Source of the DNA: Streptomyces capitiformicae
Lineage (GTDB): Bacteria; Actinomycetota; Actinomycetes; Streptomycetales; Streptomycetaceae
DNA: 64,000 bases
Assembly: GCF_002214185.1 (NCBI RefSeq)
Contig: NZ_CP022161.1
Coordinates: 4,835,767-4,899,766, forward strand
Reading direction: 5' to 3'
Shown: piece after piece, positions 46,541 to 56,135 of the stretch
How positions within the stretch are numbered: position 1 is the first letter of the stretch
Layout: every line of letters begins with the position of its first letter
Program-made: the position numbers and the translations under genes
Notes under the pieces: model-generated
Told to the model about the DNA's origin: nothing
Seen by the model: only the letters and a program-made list of their open reading frames with translations
Database searches by the model: none

Positions 46541-47770
46541 ATGGGAAAGAGCGGCAGCGGCTTGTCCGAAGCGGGACTGCGCAGAGTGCGCGACGTGCTG
46601 ACACGTCATGTCGACTCGGGGAAGATTCCCGGCGTCGTCGCCCTGGTCGGCCGGGGTGATGAGACGCATGTCGAGGCGATCGGGACGATGCGCCATGGCG
46701 GTGGCGCGCCGATGCGCCGGGACACGATCTTCCGGATGGCGTCCACGTCCAAGCCGGTCGCGATCGCGGCGGCGATGGTCCTGCTCGACGAATGCAGGCT
46801 GCGGCTGGACGACGTGGTGGAGCCGTGGCTGCCCGAACTCGCCGACCGGCAGGTGCTGAAGCGGATCGACAGCGCGCTGGACGACACCGTCCCGGCGCGG
46901 CGGCCGATTATCGTACGGGTCCTGCTGACTTCCACCTTCGGCCTTGGCATGGACGTGACCTCACTGGGTACTCCGATCATGGGCGCGATCATCGAGCAGG
47001 GACTCACACCCGATCTGCCGGAGCCGATGCCCGAGCCGGACGAGTGGATGCGCCGCCTCGGCACCCTTCCGCTGATGCACCAGCCCGGAGAGCGCTGGCA
47101 GTACCACATCAGCAACGATCTGCTCGGCGTGCTCGTCGCCAGGGTCACGGGCCGGCCGTTCGAGACGTTCCTGCGCGAACGCGTCTTCGAGCCACTGGGC
47201 ATGAAGGACACCGGCTTCCATGTGCCCGCCGACAAGATCGACCGGCTGCCGACTCTCTACGCCCCCGACCCGCGGACCGGAGAGTTCAACGTGTGGGACG
47301 AGGCCAAGGGAGGACGCTGGAGCGAGCCTCCGGCGTTCCCGGGCGGCGGCGGTGGGCTGGTCTCCAACGTCGACGACTTCCACGCCTACTTCCGGATGCT
47401 GCTGCACGGAGGGACACACGGGAGCGAACGGATCCTGTCCCGGCCCGCCGTCCAGCTGATGACCACCAACCGCCTCACACCCGAGCAGCAAGCCGCCCGA
47501 CATGCCATGGCCGTGAACAACGTCCATCTGTCGTTCGGCCAAGGGCAGCACGGTGGCTGGGGCTTCGGGATGGCGGTGCGCACCTACCGTGGCGACTACG
47601 CTCCCCTCGGCCAGTTCGGCTGGGACGGCGGAGCCGGCACCTCGACCTACGCCGACCCGGCCAACCGGCTCACCGGAATCCTGCTCACCCAGGTCGGGAT
47701 GACGGTCCCGAATGCGGCGCAGCTGATCCACGACTTCTGGACCACGCTCTACCAGGCGATCGACGACTGA
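46541..47770 (+). CDS. Beta-lactamase-family serine hydrolase (class C / EstB-like)
   Basis: 409 residues. The nucleophile motif SxxK is in FRMASTSKPVAIAAAM, the YxN-type motif is WQYHISNDLLGVLV, and the C-terminal block GWGFGMAV... and FGWDGGAGTSTYADP is the third motif region (HxG-like, here WDGGAG). No signal peptide, so it acts in the cytoplasm as an esterase or amidase rather than a classical beta-lactamase. The ATG 46541 is set by the GGAG at 46528-46531. Probably regulated by the divergent MarR-like protein. Confidence 0.9.
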   Translation: MGKSGSGLSEAGLRRVRDVLTRHVDSGKIPGVVALVGRGDETHVEAIGTMRHGGGAPMRRDTIFRMASTSKPVAIAAAMVLLDECRLRLDDVVEPWLPELADRQVLKRIDSALDDTVPARRPIIVRVLLTSTFGLGMDVTSLGTPIMGAIIEQGLTPDLPEPMPEPDEWMRRLGTLPLMHQPGERWQYHISNDLLGVLVARVTGRPFETFLRERVFEPLGMKDTGFHVPADKIDRLPTLYAPDPRTGEFNVWDEAKGGRWSEPPAFPGGGGGLVSNVDDFHAYFRMLLHGGTHGSERILSRPAVQLMTTNRLTPEQQAARHAMAVNNVHLSFGQGQHGGWGFGMAVRTYRGDYAPLGQFGWDGGAGTSTYADPANRLTGILLTQVGMTVPNAAQLIHDFWTTLYQAIDD

Positions 47771-47799
47771 CACCGAGCCGGCGTCCCGGTCGAACATGC

Positions 47800-48708
47800 T
47801 CAGCCGTGGAGTGCCGCGGCGCCCGCGGCGGCGACGGCTTCCGCCACGGCCGTGAGCGCGGGGGAGTCAAGCTTCCACTGCTGCCAGAACAGCGGGACGT
47901 CCACGCTTCGCTCCGGTGCCAACGCGATCAGCCGACCGTCGTCGAGCAGTGGCTGTGCCTGGGCCTCGGGGAGCATGCCCCAGCCCAGCCCGGCGGCCAC
48001 GGCGTCGACGAAGCCCTCCGAGGTCGGCACGTAATGCCGGACGGTGCTCGCCCGGTGCCCCCGCTTCAGCCGGCGGACGAACGCGTCCTGGAAGTCGTCG
48101 TGCCGGTCGAAGGCCACGACCGGCACATCGGCGATCACGTCCTTCAGCGCCACCTCGGATCCGACGCCGCCGAGCCGGCGCGCGGCGAACGCCGGGCTCG
48201 CGACGGGGACGTAGCGCATCCGGCCCAGCGCGCGCACCGAGCAGCCGGCCACCGCGTCCGGCGACGAGGTGACCGCCGCCATCACCAGCCCTTCGCGCAG
48301 CAGCCGCGCCGTGTGGTCCTCGTCCTCGCGGCGCAACTCGTAGCAGGGGCGCAGTTCCTCGGGCACCTGGGCGAGGGCGGGCAGGAACCAGGTCGCCAGG
48401 GAGTCGGCGTTCACCGCGATCGACACCCGCGTCGTCTCGTGGGAGCCGGTCATGCCGAGCGAGGCGTGGGCGTCGTGTTCGAGCCGGGCCAGCTGACGCG
48501 CGAACCGGACGATCACCTCCCCGGAGTCGGTCGGCCGCACCGGCTTCGTACGGACGAGCAGCACGCGGCCCACGCGCTGCTCCAGCGTCTTGACCCGCTG
48601 ACTCACCGCGGACGGCGTCACATGCAGGGCGCCGGCCGCCGCGTCGAACGTGCCCTCGTCCACCACGGCGAGCAGGGTCCGCACCAGGTCGAGCGGAAGC
48701 TGAGACAT
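47800..48708 (-). CDS. lysG: LysG/ArgP-type LysR regulator
   Basis: 302 residues. The winged HTH (LDLVRTLLAVVDEGTFDAAAGALHVTPSAVSQRVKTLE) and effector domain match the ArgP/LysG/IciA group, which senses Lys/Arg and activates the exporter lysE/argO. It is divergent from lysE with 69 bp between, exactly as in Corynebacterium. Start ATG 48708; the longer frame (48882) would run through lysE. Confidence 0.92.
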   Translation of the reverse strand: MSQLPLDLVRTLLAVVDEGTFDAAAGALHVTPSAVSQRVKTLEQRVGRVLLVRTKPVRPTDSGEVIVRFARQLARLEHDAHASLGMTGSHETTRVSIAVNADSLATWFLPALAQVPEELRPCYELRREDEDHTARLLREGLVMAAVTSSPDAVAGCSVRALGRMRYVPVASPAFAARRLGGVGSEVALKDVIADVPVVAFDRHDDFQDAFVRRLKRGHRASTVRHYVPTSEGFVDAVAAGLGWGMLPEAQAQPLLDDGRLIALAPERSVDVPLFWQQWKLDSPALTAVAEAVAAAGAAALHG

Positions 48709-48715
48709 CACGATT

Positions 48716-48741
48716 GCTAATCTTACATAAGAATCTTTAGC
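48716..48741. promoter_or_regulatory. LysG operator between lysG and lysE
   Basis: GCTAA (48716-48720) and TTAGC (48737-48741) form a dyad with 16 bp between, and inside it TCTTA-CA-TAAGA (48721-48732) is another perfect palindrome. The AT-rich island is unlike its surroundings and lies between the divergent genes. Confidence 0.65.
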
Positions 48742-48777
48742 TGTACTCCTGGTGCTGGCTTTCCTACCGTCGTTCGG

Positions 48778-49395
48778 GTGTTCAACGAAATGACCGCCCT
48801 TGCCGCCGGATTCGGTACCGGCCTCTCCCTGATCGTCGCCATCGGCGCCCAGAACGCCTTCGTTCTCCGTCAGGGCATCCACCGGGACGCGGTGCTCCCC
48901 GTCGTGGCCGTCTGCGCCCTCTCCGACGCGGCCCTGATCGCGCTCGGCGTGGGAGGGATCGGCGCCGTGGTCGTCGCCTGGCCAGGAGCCCTCACCGCGG
49001 TCGCCCTCGTCGGCGGCGCCTTCCTGTTGGTCTACGGCGTCCTCGCGGCGCGACGCGCCCTGCGGCCCGAGGGGGACGCGCTACGGGCGGAGACCGGCAC
49101 GGCGGGCTCACGACGCCGAGCCGTCCTCACCTGCCTGGCGCTGACCTGGCTCAACCCGCACGTCTACCTCGACACCGTGTTCCTCCTCGGCTCCATCGCC
49201 GCCGACCAGGGCGCCCTGCGCTGGACCTTCGGCCTCGGCGCGGCCGCCGCGAGCCTGTGCTGGTTCACCGGCCTCGGCTTCGGCGCCCGCCTGCTCAGCC
49301 GCTACCTGTCCCGGCCATCGGCGTGGCGGCTACTGGACGGTCTGGTCGCCGCGACGATGCTGATCCTCGGCGCCTCCCTGATCGCGGGGGCCTGA
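48778..49395 (+). CDS. lysE: LysE/ArgO-family amino-acid exporter
   Basis: 205 residues with five or six membrane segments: the opening GFGTGLSLIVAIGAQNAFVLRQG and TWLNPHVYLDTVFLLGS are signatures of LysE/ArgO. It exports lysine or arginine when they accumulate. The start is GTG 48778, in-frame ATG at 48790. No Shine-Dalgarno is seen and a -10-like TACCGT ends 7 bp before the GTG, so the mRNA may be leaderless. Confidence 0.92.
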   Translation: MFNEMTALAAGFGTGLSLIVAIGAQNAFVLRQGIHRDAVLPVVAVCALSDAALIALGVGGIGAVVVAWPGALTAVALVGGAFLLVYGVLAARRALRPEGDALRAETGTAGSRRRAVLTCLALTWLNPHVYLDTVFLLGSIAADQGALRWTFGLGAAAASLCWFTGLGFGARLLSRYLSRPSAWRLLDGLVAATMLILGASLIAGA

Positions 49396-49494
49396 ACGCC
49401 CCCGACGTCCGCCGCCACCCGCATGCCGGGCCGACCACCGTGTGGGCGATAGTGATCCTCGGACCGAACGTTGTAGCGAGCAGCCAGGACACCG

Positions 49495-50805
49495 GTGGAC
49501 ACGAGCGAGAACAGTACGGGCAGGGACACGGAACCCGACCGCGGGCCGGCGGACACGGGCGGCTCCCGCGGTCGGGGCTGGCGCCACTGGGCGATGGACA
49601 CCCGCCCCCTGCGCCGCCCCGCCTACCGGCGGCTGTGGTCCTCGACCATCGTCACGGCGGTCGGCAGCCAGCTGACCGCCGTCGCCGTGCCCAAGCAGGT
49701 CTACGACATCACCGGCTCCTCGGCATGGGTCGGCTACGCAAGCCTCGCCGGTCTCGTTCCCATGGTGGCCTTCGCGCTGTGGGGCGGCGCGGTCGCCGAC
49801 AGCGTGGACCGGCGCACACTGCTGCTGATCACCAACACCGGTATCGCCGTCACCTCGGTGCTGTTCTGGGTCCAGGCCGTCACCGGCCTCGAATCCGTCT
49901 GGACGCTGATGGTGCTGCTCGCCCTCCAGCAGGCGTTCTTCGGCCTCAACTCACCCGCCCGCAACGCCTCCGTCGCCCGCCTGGTCCCCGCCGACGAACT
50001 CGCCGCCGCGGCCGCCCTGGGCTCGACCGTGATGCAACTCGGCCTGGTGGCAGGCCCGTTGCTCGCCGGCGCCCTCATCCCCGTCATCGGCCTGGCCGAG
50101 CTGTACCTGATCGACGCGCTGGCCCTCTGCATCACCCTCTGGGCGGTTCACAAGTTGCCCCCGCTTCCGCCCCTGGACACCTCGACGACCCGGCGGGCCG
50201 GCTGGCAGGAGGTCGCCGCCGGCTTCCGCTACATCTCCCTGCACAAGGTGCTCCTGCTGTCCTTCCTCGCCGACATCATCGCGATGGTCCTCGGCATGCC
50301 CCGAGCTCTCTTCCCCCAACTCGCCGACACGACATACGCCTCCTACGGTGAAGGTCTCGCGCTCGGGCTGCTGTTCGCCGCGATCCCCATCGGCGCCGTG
50401 CTCGGCGGGCTGTTCTCGGGCACGTTCTCCCGCTCCCACCGGCACGGCCTCATGGTCATCGCGGCCGTCATGGCCTGGGGCGCGGCCATCACCGGCTTCG
50501 GGCTGAGCACCACTCTCTGGCTCGCCGTCGCCTTCCTCGCCGCCGCCGGTGTCGCCGACATGGTCTCGATGGTCTTCCGGGGAGCCATCCTGCTGTCCGC
50601 CGCCACCGACGAGATGCGCGGCCGTATGCAGGGCGTCTTCACCGTGGTCGTGGCCGGCGGCCCACGCCTGGCCGACGTCCTGCACGGAACCGCCGGTGCC
50701 GCCTTCGGTGCCCGTACGGCCGTCGTGGGCGGTGGCCTGCTGGTCGTCGCCGCCATGCTGCTCCTGGCCGCGGTGACACCGGCGCTGCGCCGCTACCGGA
50801 TTTGA
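49495..50805 (+). CDS. MFS transporter, EntS/enterobactin-exporter-like
   Basis: 436 residues with about 12 membrane helices after a hydrophilic N terminus of 45 residues. The A-loop GGAVADSVDRRTLLL and the ARNASVARLVP segment match the MFS_3/EntS subgroup, often siderophore or drug exporters. GTG 49495 with AGGAC upstream. No substrate gene stands next to it. Confidence 0.9.
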   Translation: MDTSENSTGRDTEPDRGPADTGGSRGRGWRHWAMDTRPLRRPAYRRLWSSTIVTAVGSQLTAVAVPKQVYDITGSSAWVGYASLAGLVPMVAFALWGGAVADSVDRRTLLLITNTGIAVTSVLFWVQAVTGLESVWTLMVLLALQQAFFGLNSPARNASVARLVPADELAAAAALGSTVMQLGLVAGPLLAGALIPVIGLAELYLIDALALCITLWAVHKLPPLPPLDTSTTRRAGWQEVAAGFRYISLHKVLLLSFLADIIAMVLGMPRALFPQLADTTYASYGEGLALGLLFAAIPIGAVLGGLFSGTFSRSHRHGLMVIAAVMAWGAAITGFGLSTTLWLAVAFLAAAGVADMVSMVFRGAILLSAATDEMRGRMQGVFTVVVAGGPRLADVLHGTAGAAFGARTAVVGGGLLVVAAMLLLAAVTPALRRYRI

Positions 50806-50875
50806 CGGGAGGGACGCGCCCCTCCTCTCGTAGGCTGCGTGGTGGCCCTACACCCCACAGGCAGGAGTGCTGACG

Positions 50876-51844
<969 letters not shown>

Positions 51845-51895
51845 GGCCGACGCGGGTAAGGATGAGCGGGCGACCGTAGGGGGAGCCGGCGCCCG

Positions 51896-52396
51896 TCACG
51901 GCCGGGCGTACTCCAGGCGCACGGTGGTGGCGAGCCGGGCGAGCGCCTCCTCGGCGCCCTCGCGGTCGGTCTTGTCCAGGAGAGCGAGGGCGTCGGCCGC
52001 CGCCAGTCGCACGCGCTGTGGCACCTCGTCGAGGGCGGCCATGCGGTAGGCGATGGTCCGGCGGGCCTCGCGCTCCTCGGGGGTGACACCGCTCGGCCCG
52101 GTGCGAGGGAACACGGCGGCCTCGTACGCGGTCACGTGGATCAGCACACCGTGGGCGATCCCCTCGGCGTACCCCCGCTGCCCCGCCTGCCGCTGCGCGA
52201 CGGCGAAGTGCGCCATCGCCCGTCGCCGCACGACGAGCGAACCCACCATGCCGACCAGCCCCGCGCACACGGCCGCGCCCAGGGCGACGAGACCCCCGCC
52301 GAGCAGCGCGCCGATGAGGGCACCGCCGGCCATCAGCAGGCAGGTGAGCCCGGTGGTGAGCATCAGCAGGGCGCGCGCGGGAGTGAAGGAGGCCAT
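51896..52396 (-). CDS. Small two-helix membrane protein
   Basis: 166 residues. Two adjacent membrane segments (about 8-50: ALLMLTTGLTCLLMAGGALI and LGAAVCAGLVGMVGSLVV) form an N-terminal hairpin, then a soluble helical domain with AHGVLIHVTAYEAAV and an acidic C terminus. Not recognised. It is divergent from mraY2 with about 240 bp between. Start ATG 52396 with GAAGGAGG upstream. Confidence 0.72.
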   Translation of the reverse strand: MASFTPARALLMLTTGLTCLLMAGGALIGALLGGGLVALGAAVCAGLVGMVGSLVVRRRAMAHFAVAQRQAGQRGYAEGIAHGVLIHVTAYEAAVFPRTGPSGVTPEEREARRTIAYRMAALDEVPQRVRLAAADALALLDKTDREGAEEALARLATTVRLEYARP

Positions 52397-52498
52397 GGCG
52401 TGCAGTGTCTCAGTTCCCGCCGACCGCTTGAGCGGAGGGCTGGCCTCCGGCGTCCGGTCGCCGGTTGGTGACCAGCGTTTCGAGTGAACGCGGTGGCG

Positions 52499-52636
52499 GT
52501 GATTCCACTTTTGTGGCCAACTCCCCACCGTCTGACGAAGATCGGAGTCCGCATAGGGTGTGGGCTGACGGCCCGCGAGACCGGTGAGGCAGTCACGTAC
52601 CCGCACGTGCCCGAGGGGGAGACCGCCGACCGATGA
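52499..52636 (+). CDS. Possible 45-codon ORF overlapping the mraY start
   Basis: GTG 52499 opens a frame that ends in TGA overlapping the mraY ATG (ATGA). Its end ([20 protein letters not shown]) looks protein-like, unlike random GC-rich reading. It could be a small coupled gene or the leftover C terminus of a murF-like gene that stood before mraY. Weakly supported. Confidence 0.3.
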   Translation: MIPLLWPTPHRLTKIGVRIGCGLTARETGEAVTYPHVPEGETADR

Positions 52637-53700
52637 ACCAGATCCTGTTCGCCGGGGCCATAGGCCTGTTCCTGACCCTCATCGGCACTCCGCTTCTGAT
52701 CAAGTTGTTGGCCCGCAAGGGCTACGGGCAGTTCATCCGCGACGACGGCCCCCGCGGCCACCACGGCAAGCGCGGCACCCCCACCATGGGCGGGATCGCC
52801 TTCATCCTGGCCACCCTCGTCGCGTACGCCGCGACCAAGGTCGTCACCGGGGAGAGCCCGACGTTTCCCGGGGTGCTGGTGCTGTTCCTGATGGCGGGCA
52901 TGGGTGCCGTCGGATTCCTCGACGACTACATCAAAATCGTCAAGCGGCGTTCGCTGGGGCTGCGGGCCGGGGCGAAAATGGCCGGCCAGCTGATCGTCGG
53001 CGTCATGTTCGCCCTGCTGGCCATCCGGTTCGCGGACGACCGCGGCCAGACACCGGCCTCGCTGAAGCTGTCCTTCGTCACCGACTTCGGCTGGACCATC
53101 GGGCCGGTCCTGTTCGTCGTATGGGCCCTGTTCATGATCCTCGCCATGTCGAACGGCGTGAACCTGACCGACGGTCTGGACGGCCTGGCGACCGGCGCGT
53201 CGGTCATGGTCTTCGGCGGCTACACCTTCATCGGCCTGTGGCAGTTCCAGAACTCCTGCGCCAACGCCATGGAACTCACCAACCCCGCCTCCTGCATGGA
53301 GGTACGCGACCCGCTCGACCTCGCCGTCGTCGCCGCCGCGCTGATGGGCGCCTGCTTCGGATTCCTCTGGTGGAACACCTCACCCGCCAAGATATTCATG
53401 GGCGACACCGGCTCCCTCGCCCTCGGCGGCGCCCTCGCGGGCCTGGCCATCTGCTCCCGCACCGAGCTGCTGCTCGCGGTGCTGGGTGGGCTCTTCGTCC
53501 TGATCACCCTGTCCGTGGTCATCCAGGTCGGCTCGTTCAAGCTCACCGGCAAGCGCGTCTTCCGCATGGCCCCGCTCCAGCACCACTTCGAACTCAAGGG
53601 CTGGTCCGAAGTTCTCGTCGTGGTCCGCTTCTGGACCATCCAGGGCATCTGCGTGATCCTCGGCCTCGGCCTTTTCTACGCGGGCTGGGCAGCGGGCTGA
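52633..53700 (+). CDS. mraY: Phospho-N-acetylmuramoyl-pentapeptide-transferase, solitary copy
   Basis: 355 residues with ten membrane helices. It transfers phospho-MurNAc-pentapeptide to undecaprenyl phosphate, making lipid I. Catalytic residues are intact: FLDDYIK (Asp-Asp), [10 protein letters not shown] and [13 protein letters not shown], plus [12 protein letters not shown]. It is not in a dcw cluster: no murF, murD or ftsW flanks it. Streptomyces have a dcw mraY elsewhere, so this should be an extra copy. GGGGAG precedes ATG 52633. Confidence 0.93.
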   Translation: MNQILFAGAIGLFLTLIGTPLLIKLLARKGYGQFIRDDGPRGHHGKRGTPTMGGIAFILATLVAYAATKVVTGESPTFPGVLVLFLMAGMGAVGFLDDYIKIVKRRSLGLRAGAKMAGQLIVGVMFALLAIRFADDRGQTPASLKLSFVTDFGWTIGPVLFVVWALFMILAMSNGVNLTDGLDGLATGASVMVFGGYTFIGLWQFQNSCANAMELTNPASCMEVRDPLDLAVVAAALMGACFGFLWWNTSPAKIFMGDTGSLALGGALAGLAICSRTELLLAVLGGLFVLITLSVVIQVGSFKLTGKRVFRMAPLQHHFELKGWSEVLVVVRFWTIQGICVILGLGLFYAGWAAG

Positions 53701-53744
53701 GGCACCGGGCGCGGCAGCGAAAGGGTGGGATGCTCGGTCGGTTA

Positions 53745-54085
53745 CGTGGTTCCAGGGCGGTTCCAGGGCAGTTTCGGCGCCGCCGGCCGGTACACCACCC
53801 CGTGTCGTAGCGGGCCCGCCGGGACGGTCGGGTCGTCGAAGTCGGCGGACGGGTCGTGGGTCATGCCGATGTCCACGGCGGCCCGGGCGGCCTCCGTGGC
53901 ACAGCCGTGTCCCCATGCCGTACGCGCGAGTCGCCAGCCCGCCTCCACGCCGGAGAACGGCAGGTCGTCGTCCCGGGGTCCAGCCCGGTGAATCCGATGA
54001 ACTCGCCGGTGGCGCGTACCTCCACCGTCCGCCATCCCCGGCCCGCCGGTCGAGGTCGGCCTGGAATCGGGCGACGACTCACAGC
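53745..54085 (-). pseudogene. Decayed GNAT acetyltransferase
   Basis: Three reading frames together spell a RimJ-like acetyltransferase. RFQADLDRR is in one frame, GWRTVEVRATGEFIGFTGLDP in a second, and DDDLPFSGVEAGWRLARTAWGHGCATEAARAAVDIGMTHDP in a third. About 60 residues between the acetyl-CoA region (EAARAA) and IGMTHDP are deleted. The C terminus RHGVVYRPA is kept. Overlaps the end of the next gene by a few bases. Confidence 0.75.
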
Positions 54086-54615
54086 CCTCCACTCGCCCCC
54101 AACCCGCTCCGCACCGCCCGCAGATGCTCCGTCAGCGGGCCGAGTCCCACGTCGTGACGGCGGTCGTCCACCGTCTCGGGGTTGCGGATCGGGTACGGGA
54201 AGAGCGTGGCGGGGTTGATGCGGGTGCCGTAGAACTGCGGCTGGCCCAGTTCGACGGCGCAGTGGTCGGCGATGTAGGCATGGTGCACGGCAGGGCAGCG
54301 GCCGTCCGCCACGGCCTCGGCGATCAGATCGCGGCAGGTGAGCTGGAAGCCGAGCTCGGGGGAGTGCAGGAGGATCATGAGGGCCGCGGTGGAGGCGGGC
54401 TCACCGACCAGGTCGGCGGTGGGCCAGCCATGGCGGGCGACGATCGCCCGGAGAGCGTCCGCGTTGCCGGCGCGGCACTCGGCGATACGGCCGCGGGCCT
54501 GAGTGGTGGGGGCCGACCGCGCCTCCTGGGCCAGCCGCCGCTCGTCCTCGGCCCGGCAAACCAACTCGGCGGCGAGGGCCTGTTCGTGAGGCGCCGCGTG
54601 GGATGTGTGTTCCAT
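54079..54615 (-). CDS. DUF6624 domain protein
   Basis: 178 residues. The N terminus is helical and charged (ALAAELVCRAEDERRLAQEA), and the C-terminal part has RHGWPTADLVGEPAS, AALMILLHSPEL, VHHAYIADHCAVELGQPQFYGTR and IRNPETVDDRRHDVGL, the typical DUF6624 blocks. Function unknown. Start ATG 54615, 14 bp after the HATPase gene, so they probably form an operon. Confidence 0.82.
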   Translation of the reverse strand: MEHTSHAAPHEQALAAELVCRAEDERRLAQEARSAPTTQARGRIAECRAGNADALRAIVARHGWPTADLVGEPASTAALMILLHSPELGFQLTCRDLIAEAVADGRCPAVHHAYIADHCAVELGQPQFYGTRINPATLFPYPIRNPETVDDRRHDVGLGPLTEHLRAVRSGLGASGGL

Positions 54616-54629
54616 GGCCGGGGCGTCCT

Positions 54630-55049
54630 TCACGTCGGCTCCCGGACGGTGAGCGAGAACCACACCTTCTTGCCCACGTCCCCGGGATCCGGCGGATCCG
54701 TGCCCCAGTCGTCGGCCAACGCGGCGACGATGGACAGCCCCCGTCCTGACTCGGCGGCCCCGTCCACCGTCCGAGGCAGCGGAAGCGTGGGCGAGGGGTC
54801 GGCGAGTGTCACCCGCAGTTCGTGCTCGAGGCATTCGAGGCTGACGGCGATGGTGTCGGTGGGACCGGAGCCCGTGTGCCGGACCGCGTTGGTGAACAAC
54901 TCGTCCGTGGCGAGCACGACATCGTCGAGGATCGTGGTGAGCCCCCAGAGCGTGAGATGCGCGGCCACCGTGCGCCGCACCCCGGCGGCGCACGAGGGGT
55001 GCGCGGGCACCGCCATCTGGAAGAGGCGGGACCGCCTGAGCGAGATCAA
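54630..55049 (-). CDS. HATPase_c anti-sigma-factor-like ATP-binding protein
   Basis: 139 residues. RsbW-like ATP-binding fold: N box VVLATDELFTNAVRHTG and G box ESGRGLSIVAALADDWG. Stand-alone proteins like this are very numerous in Streptomyces and some control sigma factors. TTG 55049 opens the frame; ATG 55016 (MAVPAHPS) is an alternative start. Upstream DNA (55050-55225) has a strong hairpin. Confidence 0.85.
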   Translation of the reverse strand: MISLRRSRLFQMAVPAHPSCAAGVRRTVAAHLTLWGLTTILDDVVLATDELFTNAVRHTGSGPTDTIAVSLECLEHELRVTLADPSPTLPLPRTVDGAAESGRGLSIVAALADDWGTDPPDPGDVGKKVWFSLTVREPT

Positions 55050-55119
55050 GGCAGCACCACCGCGTCCGCGGCTCGGTCACTGACTGCCGTCATCGAGTTC
55101 CTCCCAGGTGTGCGGTCCG

Positions 55120-55150
55120 CCGGTGCTGTTGTCGAAGACAACAGCACCGG
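55120..55150. terminator. 14-bp perfect hairpin
   Basis: CCGGTGCTGTTGTC (55120-55133) and GACAACAGCACCGG (55137-55150) are separated by GAA only. It lies upstream of the HATPase gene and before a possible small plus-strand ORF. Confidence 0.65.
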
Positions 55151-55225
55151 ACACACGAAACACCAGGTGGTGGAGGGGTTGTGCGGTTGCGGGCGGGTAG
55201 TGGCGTGAGCTGTGTGTTCGCCACC

Positions 55226-55396
55226 ATGGTGAACGTCGACGAGAGCCCGCACCGACAGGAGCGGCACGTCCCCGCCGGATGGCCCGGCTGCCACTTCCCG
55301 CAGACCTTCCCCCTGCCGGATGGAGCGCTCAACTCGTATGACAGGTACGGCGGTTGGTGTGTGACGGGGCAGAATGGTTATTGCACTCTCAAGTAG
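55226..55396 (+). CDS. Possible 56-residue Gly/Tyr/Cys-rich peptide
   Basis: An ORF from ATG 55226 whose last 20 residues are YDRYGGWCVTGQNGYCTLK-like, with codons clearly less GC3-rich (TAT, GGT, TGT, AAT, TTA-free) than nearby genes. It could be a small secreted or ribosomally made peptide, or non-coding DNA of foreign origin. No signal peptide, no dedicated modification enzyme directly beside it. Confidence 0.3.
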   Translation: MVNVDESPHRQERHVPAGWPGCHFPQTFPLPDGALNSYDRYGGWCVTGQNGYCTLK

Positions 55397-55527
55397 CGCG
55401 CCTGTACTGTCACCGACGGTTGGATCAAGGACGCGGAGGTTCGCTACTCCCCACCAGCATGCCTGTGATGCGCTGCTCGGCTCCCCCTCCCTCTGGACCC
55501 GTCTGCTAGAGAGGCTGGTACACGCAT

Positions 55528-55716
55528 ATGGCTCATTCCCTCGTCGATTTACCGACCGCCCACGCCGTACAGGACCCTGGCCGGACTGCCTACTGCTACT
55601 TGGTCACAGGGGACAGTGACGAGGAGACCTACGACATCTCGTACGGACGTCTCGCGGAACGGGTACTAGGCCTGGGGCATGGGCGCTTCGCTCTTCGTGC
55701 ACGATCACATCTCTGA
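55528..55716 (+). pseudogene. N-terminal stub of a fatty acyl-AMP ligase
   Basis: ATG 55528 starts MAHSLVDLPTAHAVQDPGRT, then AYCYLVTGDSDEETYDISYGRLAERV, the first 50 residues of a FAAL/AMP-binding enzyme. After that the homology ends and the frame soon stops. It includes an in-frame TTA codon (Leu7). The rest of the enzyme is gone. Confidence 0.7.
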
Positions 55717-56035
55717 GCCGTCGCATCGAGCCGGCCTGGAGCGCCGTGCGCTGCACGACATCGGCCATCGTTGCCGTGCGCTGCCGCAGAACGCCCTGGA
55801 TGACGCCGGACGTATCGACACACCGGTGCTGTTGCTCGTCGGCAGCGAGAACGGGCTGTGGCTGGACTCCCAAGCGCTCTTCCACGAATCCTGACCACCC
55901 GTCAGCCGCAACTGCACGTGCCGTACACGCAGATCCCGCACTACGGCCATCTCGACACGTTCATCGGCCGGGGCGCCGCCCTCGACGTCTTCGGGCACAT
56001 CCCGGAGCCCGGCACACCCGGTGGCCTGTGCCGAA
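55679..56035 (+). pseudogene. C-terminal remnant of an alpha/beta hydrolase, frameshifted
   Basis: One frame gives HRCRALPQNALDDAGRIDTPVLLLVGSENGLWLDSQAL, the strand carrying the acid of the hydrolase fold. From about 55890 the next frame gives LTTRQPQLHVPYTQIPHYGHLDTFIGRGAALDVFGHI with the catalytic-His GH. The nucleophile-containing half is absent. Confidence 0.7.
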
Positions 56036-56135
56036 CCACGTGCAACCGAGCCAACAACGAAAAGGGTTTCAACAGCAGCGCATTGCATCACCCCGAGTTG
56101 AAACAACAAGAACCGCTCGATCACCCGGAGAAAAA

